NCBI GenBank assembly: GCA_023267245.1
Contig: JAHFNP010000008.1
Location: 1-15,893, forward strand
Source of the DNA: Candidatus Nomurabacteria bacterium
GTDB lineage: Bacteria > Patescibacteriota > Minisyncoccia > Phycocordibacterales > UBA9973
Direction of reading: 5' to 3'
Length of the DNA: 15,893 nucleotides
Part shown: in pieces, positions 7,057 to 13,469 of the stretch
Layout of the letters: each line of letters opens with the position of its first letter
How positions within the stretch are numbered: the stretch's first letter is position 1
Notes under the pieces: generated by a model
The model's database searches: none
Told to the model about the DNA's origin: nothing
The model's input: the letters and a program-made list of their open reading frames with translations, nothing else
Translations under genes and position numbers: made by a program

Positions 7057-8265
7057 ATGCGAACATCAGATATTTTACACGAAACATATTCAGCCCTCTC
7101 CGCCAATAAGGCGCGATCCGGTCTTACGATGCTTGGCATTGTTATCGGCATCGCTTCCGTTATCGCCATGGTTTCAATCGGCAACGGCGCCAAACTTTCC
7201 ATCCAATCGAGCATTGAAGGGCTTGGATCAAATTTGCTCACAATCTTGCCCGGCATCGTTCAACCCGGAAGAGGAATAGTGTCTTCCGGTCGAGGTTCGG
7301 CGCAGACACTTAAGAATGAAGATATTGATGTCATCAAAGCTTTAGACGGCGTCGCGGCTGTTTCGCCGGAAGTTTCCCGAAGATTTCAAGTTGTAGCGAC
7401 TGGTAATAATACCAATACTACTATCACTGGCGTGTTGCCGGAATATTTGACTGTCCACAATATAGTACTTTCAGACGGATCTTTTGTCACTGAAGCGAAT
7501 CAAAGAAGTATTGGCCGACAGGCGGTTTTGGGCGCGACGGTGGCTACGGATTTATTTGGCGATGAAAATCCTCTCGGAAAAACTGTCAGAATAAATAAAG
7601 TTAATTTTAATGTGATAGGTATTCTTACAGCTAAAGGCGGAGCCGGATTTTCCGGTCCGGACGATATGATCTTCGTGCCTCTTTCCACTATGCAGAAAAT
7701 TTTATCCGGGGTTGATTATCTTACCACGATGGCTGTTTCTGTTGCCGATAAAAATAGGATGGCGGAAGTAAAAGATGCGGCGACAAACGCTCTTCTAGAC
7801 AAACACCGAGTGGCCGAAGCGGATTTCTCGATAATTTCACAAGAAGATCTCTTGGGTACGCTGTCCACAGTGATAGATACTTTTACTATTTTCTTGGCGG
7901 CGATCGCTTCGATATCTCTTCTTGTCGGCGGAATCGGCATTATGAACATGATGCTGACAACCGTAACAGAACGCACGAAGGAAATCGGCTTGCGCAAAGC
8001 GATCGGAGCCAAGCGTAAAGACATAAATATACAATTTTTAGTCGAGGCGATAATGCTTACTTTTATCGGCGGAGTTATTGGGGTCGCGCTTGGCTGGCTG
8101 ATATCTTTCGCGGTGACATCACTTGGAATTATTCAAACCCAAGTTTCACTATCTTCTATTCTTCTGGCATTCGGAGTTTCAGCCGGTATTGGTATAATTT
8201 TCGGCTATTATCCGGCTCGCCGGGCGGCGTTGCTCAACCCGATAGATGCCTTGCGTTATGAATAA
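7057..8265 (+). CDS. MacB/FtsX-type ABC transporter permease
   Basis: Permease of 402 aa with the classic MacB-type layout. The N-terminal block SALSANKARSGLTMLGIVIGIASVIAMV gives the first membrane helix (about 20-42). An extracytoplasmic MacB_PCD domain spans about 45-240. The C-terminal FtsX domain has three helices at about 275-297, 322-350 and 362-385, containing GGIGIMNMMLTTVTERTKEIGLRKAIGA and ending GYYPARRAALLNPIDALRYE. Such proteins use ATP hydrolysis on the inside to drive movements of the outer domain rather than classic through-membrane transport. With the adjacent adaptor and ATPase it forms a MacAB-like tripartite set. The substrate cannot be told from sequence; macrolides, peptides, lipoproteins or siderophores are all known for the family. 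Confidence 0.93.
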   Translation: MRTSDILHETYSALSANKARSGLTMLGIVIGIASVIAMVSIGNGAKLSIQSSIEGLGSNLLTILPGIVQPGRGIVSSGRGSAQTLKNEDIDVIKALDGVAAVSPEVSRRFQVVATGNNTNTTITGVLPEYLTVHNIVLSDGSFVTEANQRSIGRQAVLGATVATDLFGDENPLGKTVRINKVNFNVIGILTAKGGAGFSGPDDMIFVPLSTMQKILSGVDYLTTMAVSVADKNRMAEVKDAATNALLDKHRVAEADFSIISQEDLLGTLSTVIDTFTIFLAAIASISLLVGGIGIMNMMLTTVTERTKEIGLRKAIGAKRKDINIQFLVEAIMLTFIGGVIGVALGWLISFAVTSLGIIQTQVSLSSILLAFGVSAGIGIIFGYYPARRAALLNPIDALRYE

Positions 8266-8292
8266 ATTATTAATTAATAAGTGCAAAATCGT

Positions 8293-8721
8293 ATGAATAA
8301 AATAGATTTAAAAAACAAATATGTAATCGTAGCTATTGTTGCAGTTGTAATTCTGTCTTTTTATGGAGGGGTAAAATATGGATCTAAAAATAAGCAAGTA
8401 AGTTTGGGGCAATCAAACTTTGCGTCTAGAGGCGGCATGGGAATGAGAAATGGGCCAGGCGGAGTTATGGGCGGCAGTTTTGTCAGCGGAGAAATTATAG
8501 GAAAAGATCAAAATTCAATCACCATAAAATTGCGAGATGGCGGATCAAAGATTATATTTCTATCAAGTTCAACTGAAATTTCAAAATTCGTGAGCGGTTT
8601 GCCTGCAGACCTCGAGTCCGGTAAAACAGTGACAATTTCCGGAAAGCAAAATCCTGACGGAAGCGTCACAGCGGAAACAATCCAGCTCAGACCGCAAGCA
8701 ATAACACCTGTTAAGCTTTAA
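8293..8721 (+). CDS. DUF5666-like membrane-anchored protein (second copy)
   Basis: Protein of 142 aa with the same architecture as the 4135 protein: a basic start, one membrane segment (about 10-28), a Gly/Met/Asn-rich linker (about 42-65) and a DUF5666-like beta domain (about 67-135). The domain shows FVSGEIIGKDQNSITIKLRDGGSK cut by a turn, then SSSTEISKF, LESGKTVTISGKQNPDGSVTAETIQLRP. The two copies are diverged in sequence. The gene follows the permease by 27 bases and is likely the last of the MacAB operon. The ATG at 8293 is preferred because it opens a typical MNK start; an in-frame GTG at 8281 would add four residues. Neither has an SD sequence. Confidence 0.72.
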   Translation: MNKIDLKNKYVIVAIVAVVILSFYGGVKYGSKNKQVSLGQSNFASRGGMGMRNGPGGVMGGSFVSGEIIGKDQNSITIKLRDGGSKIIFLSSSTEISKFVSGLPADLESGKTVTISGKQNPDGSVTAETIQLRPQAITPVKL

Positions 8722-8731
8722 TTTATTAGTA

Positions 8732-8737
8732 TATAAT
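8732..8737 (+). promoter_or_regulatory. Consensus -10 box of the flavin module, leaderless type
   Basis: A perfect TATAAT ends 7 bases before the ATG at 8745, so transcription should begin at about the start codon. No good -35 box is found 16-18 bases upstream. It suggests the flavin genes 8745-11413 can be transcribed separately from the MacAB run. Confidence 0.55.
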
Positions 8738-8744
8738 AATAAAT

Positions 8745-9170
8745 ATGAAAAAAATTATTTTATCGTCTGTCTTAATAGTTGCTTTCGTTCTCTATATATT
8801 TTCAGATCGACTGGGGATTTTCCACTCCAGCTCAGTGACCAATCCGGTTGTTCCACCTGATAAAACTCAAAATAAAAATATTGCTGCCTATAAGGACGGG
8901 GAATACACAGGGGATATTACTGATGCCTATTACGGCAATGTGCAGGTGAAAGCGGTGATTAAAGATGGGAAAATATCCGATGTCCAGTTCCTAGATTATC
9001 CAAAAGACAGAGGGACATCTCTTAGACTAAGTTTGAATGCCATGCCTATTTTAAAGACTGAAGCAATCGCGGCTCAAAACGCCAATGTTAATATTGTCTC
9101 CGGCGCAACACAAACAAGCGAGGCGTTTAATAGGTCTCTTTCTTCGGCTTTACTTAAAGCCAGAATCTAA
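8745..9170 (+). CDS. FMN-binding domain protein, membrane anchored
   Basis: Protein of 141 aa with an N-terminal membrane anchor (about 3-20), a short Ser/Pro/Asn linker (28-46) and one FMN-binding domain (PF04205 type, about 48-140). The motif SGATQTS at 119-125 holds the Thr122 to which ApbE enzymes attach FMN through a phosphoester bond in NqrC, RnfG and related proteins. The domain opens with the usual YKDGEYTG and contains VKAVIKDGKISDVQFLDYPKD. By family knowledge it should face outside the membrane and act as a one-flavin electron carrier. The next genes supply the flavin transferase and a membrane NAD(P)H oxidoreductase, which strongly supports this. A consensus -10 box sits directly upstream, and ApbE starts 4 bases after the stop. 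Confidence 0.9.
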   Translation: MKKIILSSVLIVAFVLYIFSDRLGIFHSSSVTNPVVPPDKTQNKNIAAYKDGEYTGDITDAYYGNVQVKAVIKDGKISDVQFLDYPKDRGTSLRLSLNAMPILKTEAIAAQNANVNIVSGATQTSEAFNRSLSSALLKARI

Positions 9171-9174
9171 TCTC

Positions 9175-9921
9175 ATGAAAGACAGTAGAATCATTATGGG
9201 TATGCCGGTAATTTTAGAGATTATCGACGACGAGATTTATCAAGATATAATTGATTCTGTTTTTGACTACTTTACTTATGTGGATCAGAAATTCAGCACA
9301 TACAAAGAAGATAGCGAAATCAGCAAGATCAACAATAAACAAATTAGTGAGGATGAGTACAGTGAAGATATGAAGACTATATTTTCTTTGTCAGAAAAAA
9401 CTAAAAAGGAAACTGATGGTTTTTTTGATGTGATGAACAATGGGATATGCGATCCGTCAGGGATAGTTAAAGGCTGGGCAATTCATAATGCGGCGGAAAT
9501 TTTAAGAAAAAAGGGAATTAAAAACTTTTATGTGGAAGCCGGCGGCGATATTGAAGTTGAGGGTTATAATAAAGATGGCGAAAGTTGGTCTGTCGGTATT
9601 AAAAATCCCTTTAATGAAAATGAAATTATCAAAGTTATTCATCTTCCGAGTGGCATGGGTATTGCCACTTCCGGCACATACATTCGGGGACAGCATATCT
9701 ATAATCCCAAGTTAGAGTCTAAAGCTCTAACTGATAATATATTAAGTTTGACTGTCATTGGGCCGAATATTTACGAAGCTGACAGATTCGCGACCGCGGC
9801 TTTCGCCATGGGCAAAGAGGGGATTAATTTTATTCAGAGACTGGAAGGCTTTGAAGCTTACATGATAAACAGTGCTGGCTTGGCGACTTTAACAACAAAT
9901 TTTGAAAAATATACTAAATAA
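9175..9921 (+). CDS. apbE: FAD:protein FMN transferase (ApbE family)
   Basis: Enzyme of 248 aa that transfers FMN from FAD to a Thr of target proteins, using Mg2+. Recognisable ApbE blocks: FDVMNNG (84-90), DPSGIVKGWA (93-102), EAGGDIEVEG (121-130), GIATSGTYIRG (162-172) and EADRFATAAF (201-210). Asp203 and Thr207 correspond to the metal-binding pair of characterised ApbE proteins. The usual HIIDPRTG reads HIYNPKLE, so Asp is replaced by Asn. The protein is short for ApbE and has no signal peptide or lipobox, so it would be cytoplasmic as read. The start at 9175 follows the FMN-binding gene by 4 bases; the frame extends upstream to an ATG at 9085, but that lies inside the neighbour and adds no signal-like segment. 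The likely substrate is the FMN-binding protein immediately upstream. Confidence 0.9.
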   Translation: MKDSRIIMGMPVILEIIDDEIYQDIIDSVFDYFTYVDQKFSTYKEDSEISKINNKQISEDEYSEDMKTIFSLSEKTKKETDGFFDVMNNGICDPSGIVKGWAIHNAAEILRKKGIKNFYVEAGGDIEVEGYNKDGESWSVGIKNPFNENEIIKVIHLPSGMGIATSGTYIRGQHIYNPKLESKALTDNILSLTVIGPNIYEADRFATAAFAMGKEGINFIQRLEGFEAYMINSAGLATLTTNFEKYTK

Positions 9922-9922
9922 T

Positions 9923-11413
9923 ATGCTTAACTGGATAGACAATTTTTTAAATAAAACAAATATGTATCGGCTGGTACTTTATTATTTATCGGCTCTTTTT
10001 GCCGTGGCAGTTATTTTTAGTTTTCTGGGGATCTTGTCTTACAATCCTCTCAGCCTTATCTTGTCAGCATTATTGATTGTCATTACTTGCTTCATTGCAA
10101 ATCTAATTTTCTCCAAATTTTTTGAAGTCCCGGCGAACAGCGAATCGATATATATCACTGCTTTAATTTTAGTTCTCGTCATAACTCCGGCAATGTCTTC
10201 TGGAGATATTTCTTTCATGTTGTGGTCGTCCGTCTTGGCGATGGCCTCAAAATATATTTTTGCCATTAAAAGAAAACATATATTTAATCCGGCGGCAATC
10301 GGCTTGTTCTCGGCTTCGCTTCTCACTGGGTATTTCGCAACTTGGTGGGTAGGCACTCTTTCTATGCTGCCTTTTGTTTTGATCGGCGGTTTATTGGTGG
10401 CAAAAAAGATGATCAAATCCGATTTAATCGTAAGTTTTTTCGCAGCTTCTTTGCTGACCATCGTCTCATTAAATTTTATAAGAGGGTTTGGCATATTGGC
10501 GACCACAGAGAAAGCCCTCTTCTATTCGCCGTTATTGTTTTTTGCTTTTGTTATGATCACAGAACCTTTCACGACGCCGCCGACCAGAACCTCGCGTGTG
10601 ATTTATGGAATACTGACAGGATTTTTGTTTGCCCCGCAAGTTCATATTGGTTCTTTTTATATCACTCCCGAATCAGCTCTTTTGATCGGCAATGTATTTT
10701 CTTATATTGTCAGCCCGAAGGGCAGACTGCTCCTCATATTAAAAGAAAAAATCCAGATCGCTCCGGATATCTATGATTTTATTTTTAAGAGTGATCGGAA
10801 ATTGTATTTTAAACCGGGGCAATATTTGGAGTGGACGATGGGCCATAGAAAAATAGACAATCGGGGCAACAGGCGATACTTCACCGTCGCTTCCTCTCCG
10901 ACGGAAGATGAAATTAGGATGGGTGTTAAGTTTTACCCGGAGTCCAGCAGTTTTAAAAAGTCTCTTCTTTTAATGAAGGAGGGCGATAAAATCATGGCCT
11001 CACAGCTCGCGGGCGAGTTTGTGATGCCTGAAGATCAAAATAAAAAATTGGTTTTTATAGCCGGCGGAATCGGGGTAACTCCGTTTCGCAGTATGATCAA
11101 ATATCTTTTAGACAAAGGTGAAAAACGATCGATCACTTTTTTATATTCCAATAAGACTGCCGCCGATATTGTTTACAAAGATATTTTTGATAAAGCTGGA
11201 ACAGATCTTGGAATAAAGACTGTTTATGTAAATACAGATGAAAAAGGAATGATTGACGCCAAAATGATCATGGAAGAAGTTCCGGACTATAAAGAGCGAG
11301 TTTTTTACATATCCGGGCCGCATGGGATGGTTATATCTTTTGAAAATACGCTAAAAAATCTGGGCGTAAAAAGGGGTAATATAGTAACCGACTTTTTCCC
11401 GGGATTTAATTAG
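9923..11413 (+). CDS. RnfD/NqrB-like membrane domain fused to a NAD(P)H:flavin reductase
   Basis: Fusion protein of 496 aa. Residues about 15-275 form an RnfD/NqrB-like membrane domain with roughly eight helices, recognised by KHIFNPAAIGLFSA near 120 and EPFTTPPTRTSRVIYGILTG near 215-235 (compare DPVTSP...GR in RnfD). Residues about 278-496 form a ferredoxin-NADP reductase-like module: the FAD motif RRYFTVASSP near 316, the pyridine-nucleotide motif GGIGVTPFRSM near 379 and YISGPHGMV near 462. No 2Fe-2S domain follows. The SGAT flavinylation site of true RnfD/NqrB is not seen, so any covalent FMN is likely only on the 8745 protein. It should take hydride from cytosolic NAD(P)H and pass electrons across the membrane. 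The ATG at 9923 lies one base after the apbE stop; a TTG at 9902 would overlap it. Confidence 0.88.
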   Translation: MLNWIDNFLNKTNMYRLVLYYLSALFAVAVIFSFLGILSYNPLSLILSALLIVITCFIANLIFSKFFEVPANSESIYITALILVLVITPAMSSGDISFMLWSSVLAMASKYIFAIKRKHIFNPAAIGLFSASLLTGYFATWWVGTLSMLPFVLIGGLLVAKKMIKSDLIVSFFAASLLTIVSLNFIRGFGILATTEKALFYSPLLFFAFVMITEPFTTPPTRTSRVIYGILTGFLFAPQVHIGSFYITPESALLIGNVFSYIVSPKGRLLLILKEKIQIAPDIYDFIFKSDRKLYFKPGQYLEWTMGHRKIDNRGNRRYFTVASSPTEDEIRMGVKFYPESSSFKKSLLLMKEGDKIMASQLAGEFVMPEDQNKKLVFIAGGIGVTPFRSMIKYLLDKGEKRSITFLYSNKTAADIVYKDIFDKAGTDLGIKTVYVNTDEKGMIDAKMIMEEVPDYKERVFYISGPHGMVISFENTLKNLGVKRGNIVTDFFPGFN

Positions 11414-11422
11414 TTTATTATA

Positions 11423-11431
11423 TGATATAAT
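11423..11431 (+). promoter_or_regulatory. Extended -10 promoter of the DoxX gene, leaderless type
   Basis: TGATATAAT is a consensus extended -10 (TGn plus TATAAT at 11426-11431). It ends 6 bases before the ATG at 11438, so the transcript should begin at the start codon. There is no clear -35 box, which extended -10 promoters can do without. Confidence 0.6.
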
Positions 11432-11437
11432 TTTGTA

Positions 11438-11827
11438 ATGCAAAAAATATTTGACGCAATAAAAACTGAAAAAATAGAGATAATCATCGCGCGCTTCGGC
11501 TTGGCTTTTCCTTTTATCTACGCTGCTGTTGGCAGTCTGTTGCACCCAGATTTCTGGATCGGCTTTTTCCCGGCTTTTTTATCAAATTCGATCTCGGCCG
11601 GAATTCTTATACCCGCGTGGGCAGCCATTCAAATCATCGTCGGTGTATGGCTTATTTTCGGCAAGAATATTTTAATCCCGAGCATTATCTCGGCAATCAT
11701 GCTTGTCGGCATTTTCATTTTCAATCTGAAGCTTCTTGATATAATATTTCGAGATGTTTCGATCTTGGCAACGGCGATCATTTTAGTCATCTATTCTTAT
11801 AGAAATCAAACTCCAAAAGTTCAATGA
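11438..11827 (+). CDS. DoxX-like small membrane protein
   Basis: Protein of 129 aa with four predicted helices (about 15-37, 50-74, 78-97 and 103-122) in the DoxX-family pattern, including ARFGLAFPFIYAAVGSLLHP in the first helix. DoxX-type proteins are often tied to quinone or thiol redox reactions in the membrane, but most members have no tested function. Its stop TGA overlaps the start of the next ABC ATPase gene as ATGA, so the two are translationally coupled. Its upstream neighbour is the flavin module 24 bases away, with an extended -10 between them, so it could belong functionally to either side. The start is supported by that -10 box. Confidence 0.75.
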   Translation: MQKIFDAIKTEKIEIIIARFGLAFPFIYAAVGSLLHPDFWIGFFPAFLSNSISAGILIPAWAAIQIIVGVWLIFGKNILIPSIISAIMLVGIFIFNLKLLDIIFRDVSILATAIILVIYSYRNQTPKVQ

Positions 11828-12621
11828 ATATAATAGAGGTTAAAAATTTGTCTAAAAAATTCAAAGGCCTGACGGCTGTCGATAATATCTCTTTCAATGT
11901 TGAGAAGGGTGAGATCTTTGCTTTTCTGGGTCCCAATGGCGCCGGAAAATCTACTACGATAAAAATGCTAACGACACTGCTTCACCCCACGGAAGGAGAG
12001 ATGCAATTGAACGGCCACAATCCGGTGGAAAATCCCGACGAAGTCAGGCGGTCTTTCGGCATAGTTTTTCAGGACCCAAGCCTCGATGATGAATTGACTG
12101 CTTATGAGAATATAGAATTGCACGGAGTTCTTTATGATGTGCCGAGAGCTATCGGGCGAAAAAGAGCGGAAGAACTTCTTAAATTGGTAGAGCTCTGGGA
12201 TAGGAAAGACGACTTTGTTAAAACTTTCTCCGGCGGTATGAAGCGCCGGCTCGAGATCGCTCGCGGATTGCTCCACCATCCAAAAATTCTTTTTCTAGAT
12301 GAACCGACGCTTGGACTTGATCCTCAAACCAGGAATCATATGTGGAATTATATTAAGGAACTTAATCAGAAAGAGGGGATCACGGTATTCTTTACTACAC
12401 ACTACATGGAAGAAGCTGATCGGATAGCGGGACGCATTGCAATTATCGACCACGGCAAGATCGTCGCCTCCGGCACAACTCAAGAATTGAAAGAAAAAAC
12501 CGGCAAGGCGTCGCTCGAGGATGCCTTTTTGGAATTAACCGGTAAGGTAATCCGCGAAGAGGAAGCAGGCTCGATTGATGTGATGCGGATGAATCGCCGA
12601 ATGTGGGCGGGTAAAAAATAA
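11824..12621 (+). CDS. DrrA-type ABC transporter ATP-binding protein
   Basis: Cytoplasmic ATPase of 265 aa. Motifs in order: Walker A GPNGAGKST (residues 36-44), Q-loop GIVFQDPSLDDELT near 80, signature FSGGMKRRLEIARGL near 138, Walker B ILFLDEPTLGLDPQTR near 157 and switch His in FFTTHYMEEADR near 195. The SGGMKRR signature and the C-terminal ASLEDAFLELTGK block place it with the daunorubicin-resistance (DrrA)/ABC-2 exporter group. The last 30 residues (VIREEEAG...MWAGKK) are a basic tail as in many relatives. It shares an ATGA overlap with the DoxX gene and lies 10 bases before its permease. Substrate is unknown. Confidence 0.92.
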   Translation: MNIIEVKNLSKKFKGLTAVDNISFNVEKGEIFAFLGPNGAGKSTTIKMLTTLLHPTEGEMQLNGHNPVENPDEVRRSFGIVFQDPSLDDELTAYENIELHGVLYDVPRAIGRKRAEELLKLVELWDRKDDFVKTFSGGMKRRLEIARGLLHHPKILFLDEPTLGLDPQTRNHMWNYIKELNQKEGITVFFTTHYMEEADRIAGRIAIIDHGKIVASGTTQELKEKTGKASLEDAFLELTGKVIREEEAGSIDVMRMNRRMWAGKK

Positions 12622-12631
12622 TAAAAATAGT

Positions 12632-13369
12632 ATGAAAACAATTTACATTCTTTGGCTAAGACAACTAAAAAGATACTCTCGTTCAAAATCCAGAATCATT
12701 GGTTCTTTGGGCCAGCCTTTATTATTTCTGCTTTCTTTAGGTTATGGCTTTGGTCCTATTTTCCAAAAAGCAGGACAGGGGAATTATATTCAATTTCTTG
12801 CGCCGGGCATTATCGGCATGAGTATTATTTTCACATCCATTTTCTCGGGCATTGAAATTATTTGGGACCGTCAGTTTGGATTCTTAAAAGAAACATTAGT
12901 CGCGCCGGTTTCTCGTTTTAATATTATGTTGGGCCGGACTTTGGGCGGTGCGACTGTCGCAACTTTTCAGGGAATTATTGTTTTCATTATTTCTGTAATT
13001 GCCGGTTTTAGGCCAACAAGCTGGGCTTCTATACCCGCCACCATTTTGGTAATGTTGCTCGTCGCTTTGCTTTTCACCGCGCTTGGGACGGCTATAGCCT
13101 GCATCCTTGAAGATATGCAAGGCTTTCAACTAATCATGAACTTCCTGGTTATGCCGCTCTTTTTCCTCTCTGGCTCTTTGTTCCCCCTGCAAGGCTCACT
13201 TTTGACCATTGCGAGATTTAATCCGCTATCTTACGGCATTGATGCTTTCAGATTTTTATTGACTAACAGTTCACATTTTGGGCTAGGCTTGGATATAGCC
13301 GTCCTGTCTGTCGTTTCTCTCATTTTTATCTCTATCGGCAGCTATCTTTTTTCTAAGATTCAAATTTAA
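12632..13369 (+). CDS. DrrB-type ABC-2 transporter permease
   Basis: Permease of 245 aa with six predicted helices (about 25-42, 53-75, 98-122, 130-152, 164-184 and 215-240), the size and layout of DrrB/ABC-2 membrane proteins. Typical blocks are WLRQLKRYSRSKSRIIGSLGQP at the start (cut by one or two differences from relatives), FLKETLVAPVSRFNIMLGRTLGG in the cytoplasmic loop, and MPLFFLSGSLFPL with RFNPLSYGIDAFR near the end. It pairs with the ATPase 10 bases upstream to form an exporter. No SD sequence precedes the ATG, consistent with coupled or SD-independent translation. The downstream gap is AT-rich with inverted repeats but no clear terminator. Confidence 0.9.
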   Translation: MKTIYILWLRQLKRYSRSKSRIIGSLGQPLLFLLSLGYGFGPIFQKAGQGNYIQFLAPGIIGMSIIFTSIFSGIEIIWDRQFGFLKETLVAPVSRFNIMLGRTLGGATVATFQGIIVFIISVIAGFRPTSWASIPATILVMLLVALLFTALGTAIACILEDMQGFQLIMNFLVMPLFFLSGSLFPLQGSLLTIARFNPLSYGIDAFRFLLTNSSHFGLGLDIAVLSVVSLIFISIGSYLFSKIQI

Positions 13370-13380
13370 ATTTTAAATTT
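13362..13380. repeat. AT-only palindrome at the end of the permease gene
   Basis: AAATTTAA and TTAAATTT form 8-base arms around 3 bases, overlapping the permease stop. The stem has no G or C and would be a poor terminator. Confidence 0.4.
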
Positions 13381-13414
13381 CTATATTTGACTATTTTTTC
13401 AAATAATATAGAAA
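13378..13414. repeat. Imperfect inverted repeat upstream of pyrF
   Basis: The left arm at 13378-13390 pairs with 13399-13414 over 13 base pairs, with a 3-base bulge and an 8-base T-rich loop. No T-tract follows the right arm (it continues TAGGGGAG), so it is not a standard terminator. It could be a weak RNA structure or an operator. The rest of the 100-base gap up to 13469 shows only weak promoter-like matches. Confidence 0.4.
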
Positions 13415-13469
13415 TAGGGGAGATATTTAAACTAATGCTCTTTTACATTCACCTCTAATACCTAAATTT

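Noticed and set aside
9085..9174. Longer ApbE with a possible hydrophobic N-terminus
   Set aside because: The extension is entirely inside the FMN-binding gene, is Arg-rich and has no lipobox or signal-like h-region; the ATG at 9175 has normal operon spacing.
10039..10506. 155-codon open frame on the minus strand
   Set aside because: It is antisense to the membrane domain of the fused reductase, matches no family I know and reflects the codon bias of a hydrophobic gene.
10342..10776. 144-codon open frame on the plus strand inside the fused reductase
   Set aside because: It is rich in Phe, Arg, His and Cys, with no domain; the main frame is clearly the coding one.
9923..11413. Frameshift-created fusion of two genes
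   Set aside because: The frame is continuous, and both the RnfD-like and reductase motifs are intact in it, so it is a genuine fusion.
13362..13414. AT-rich inverted repeats as a terminator or riboswitch before pyrF
   Set aside because: The stems lack GC pairs and no T-tract follows; no known pyrimidine riboswitch or attenuator layout can be recognised.
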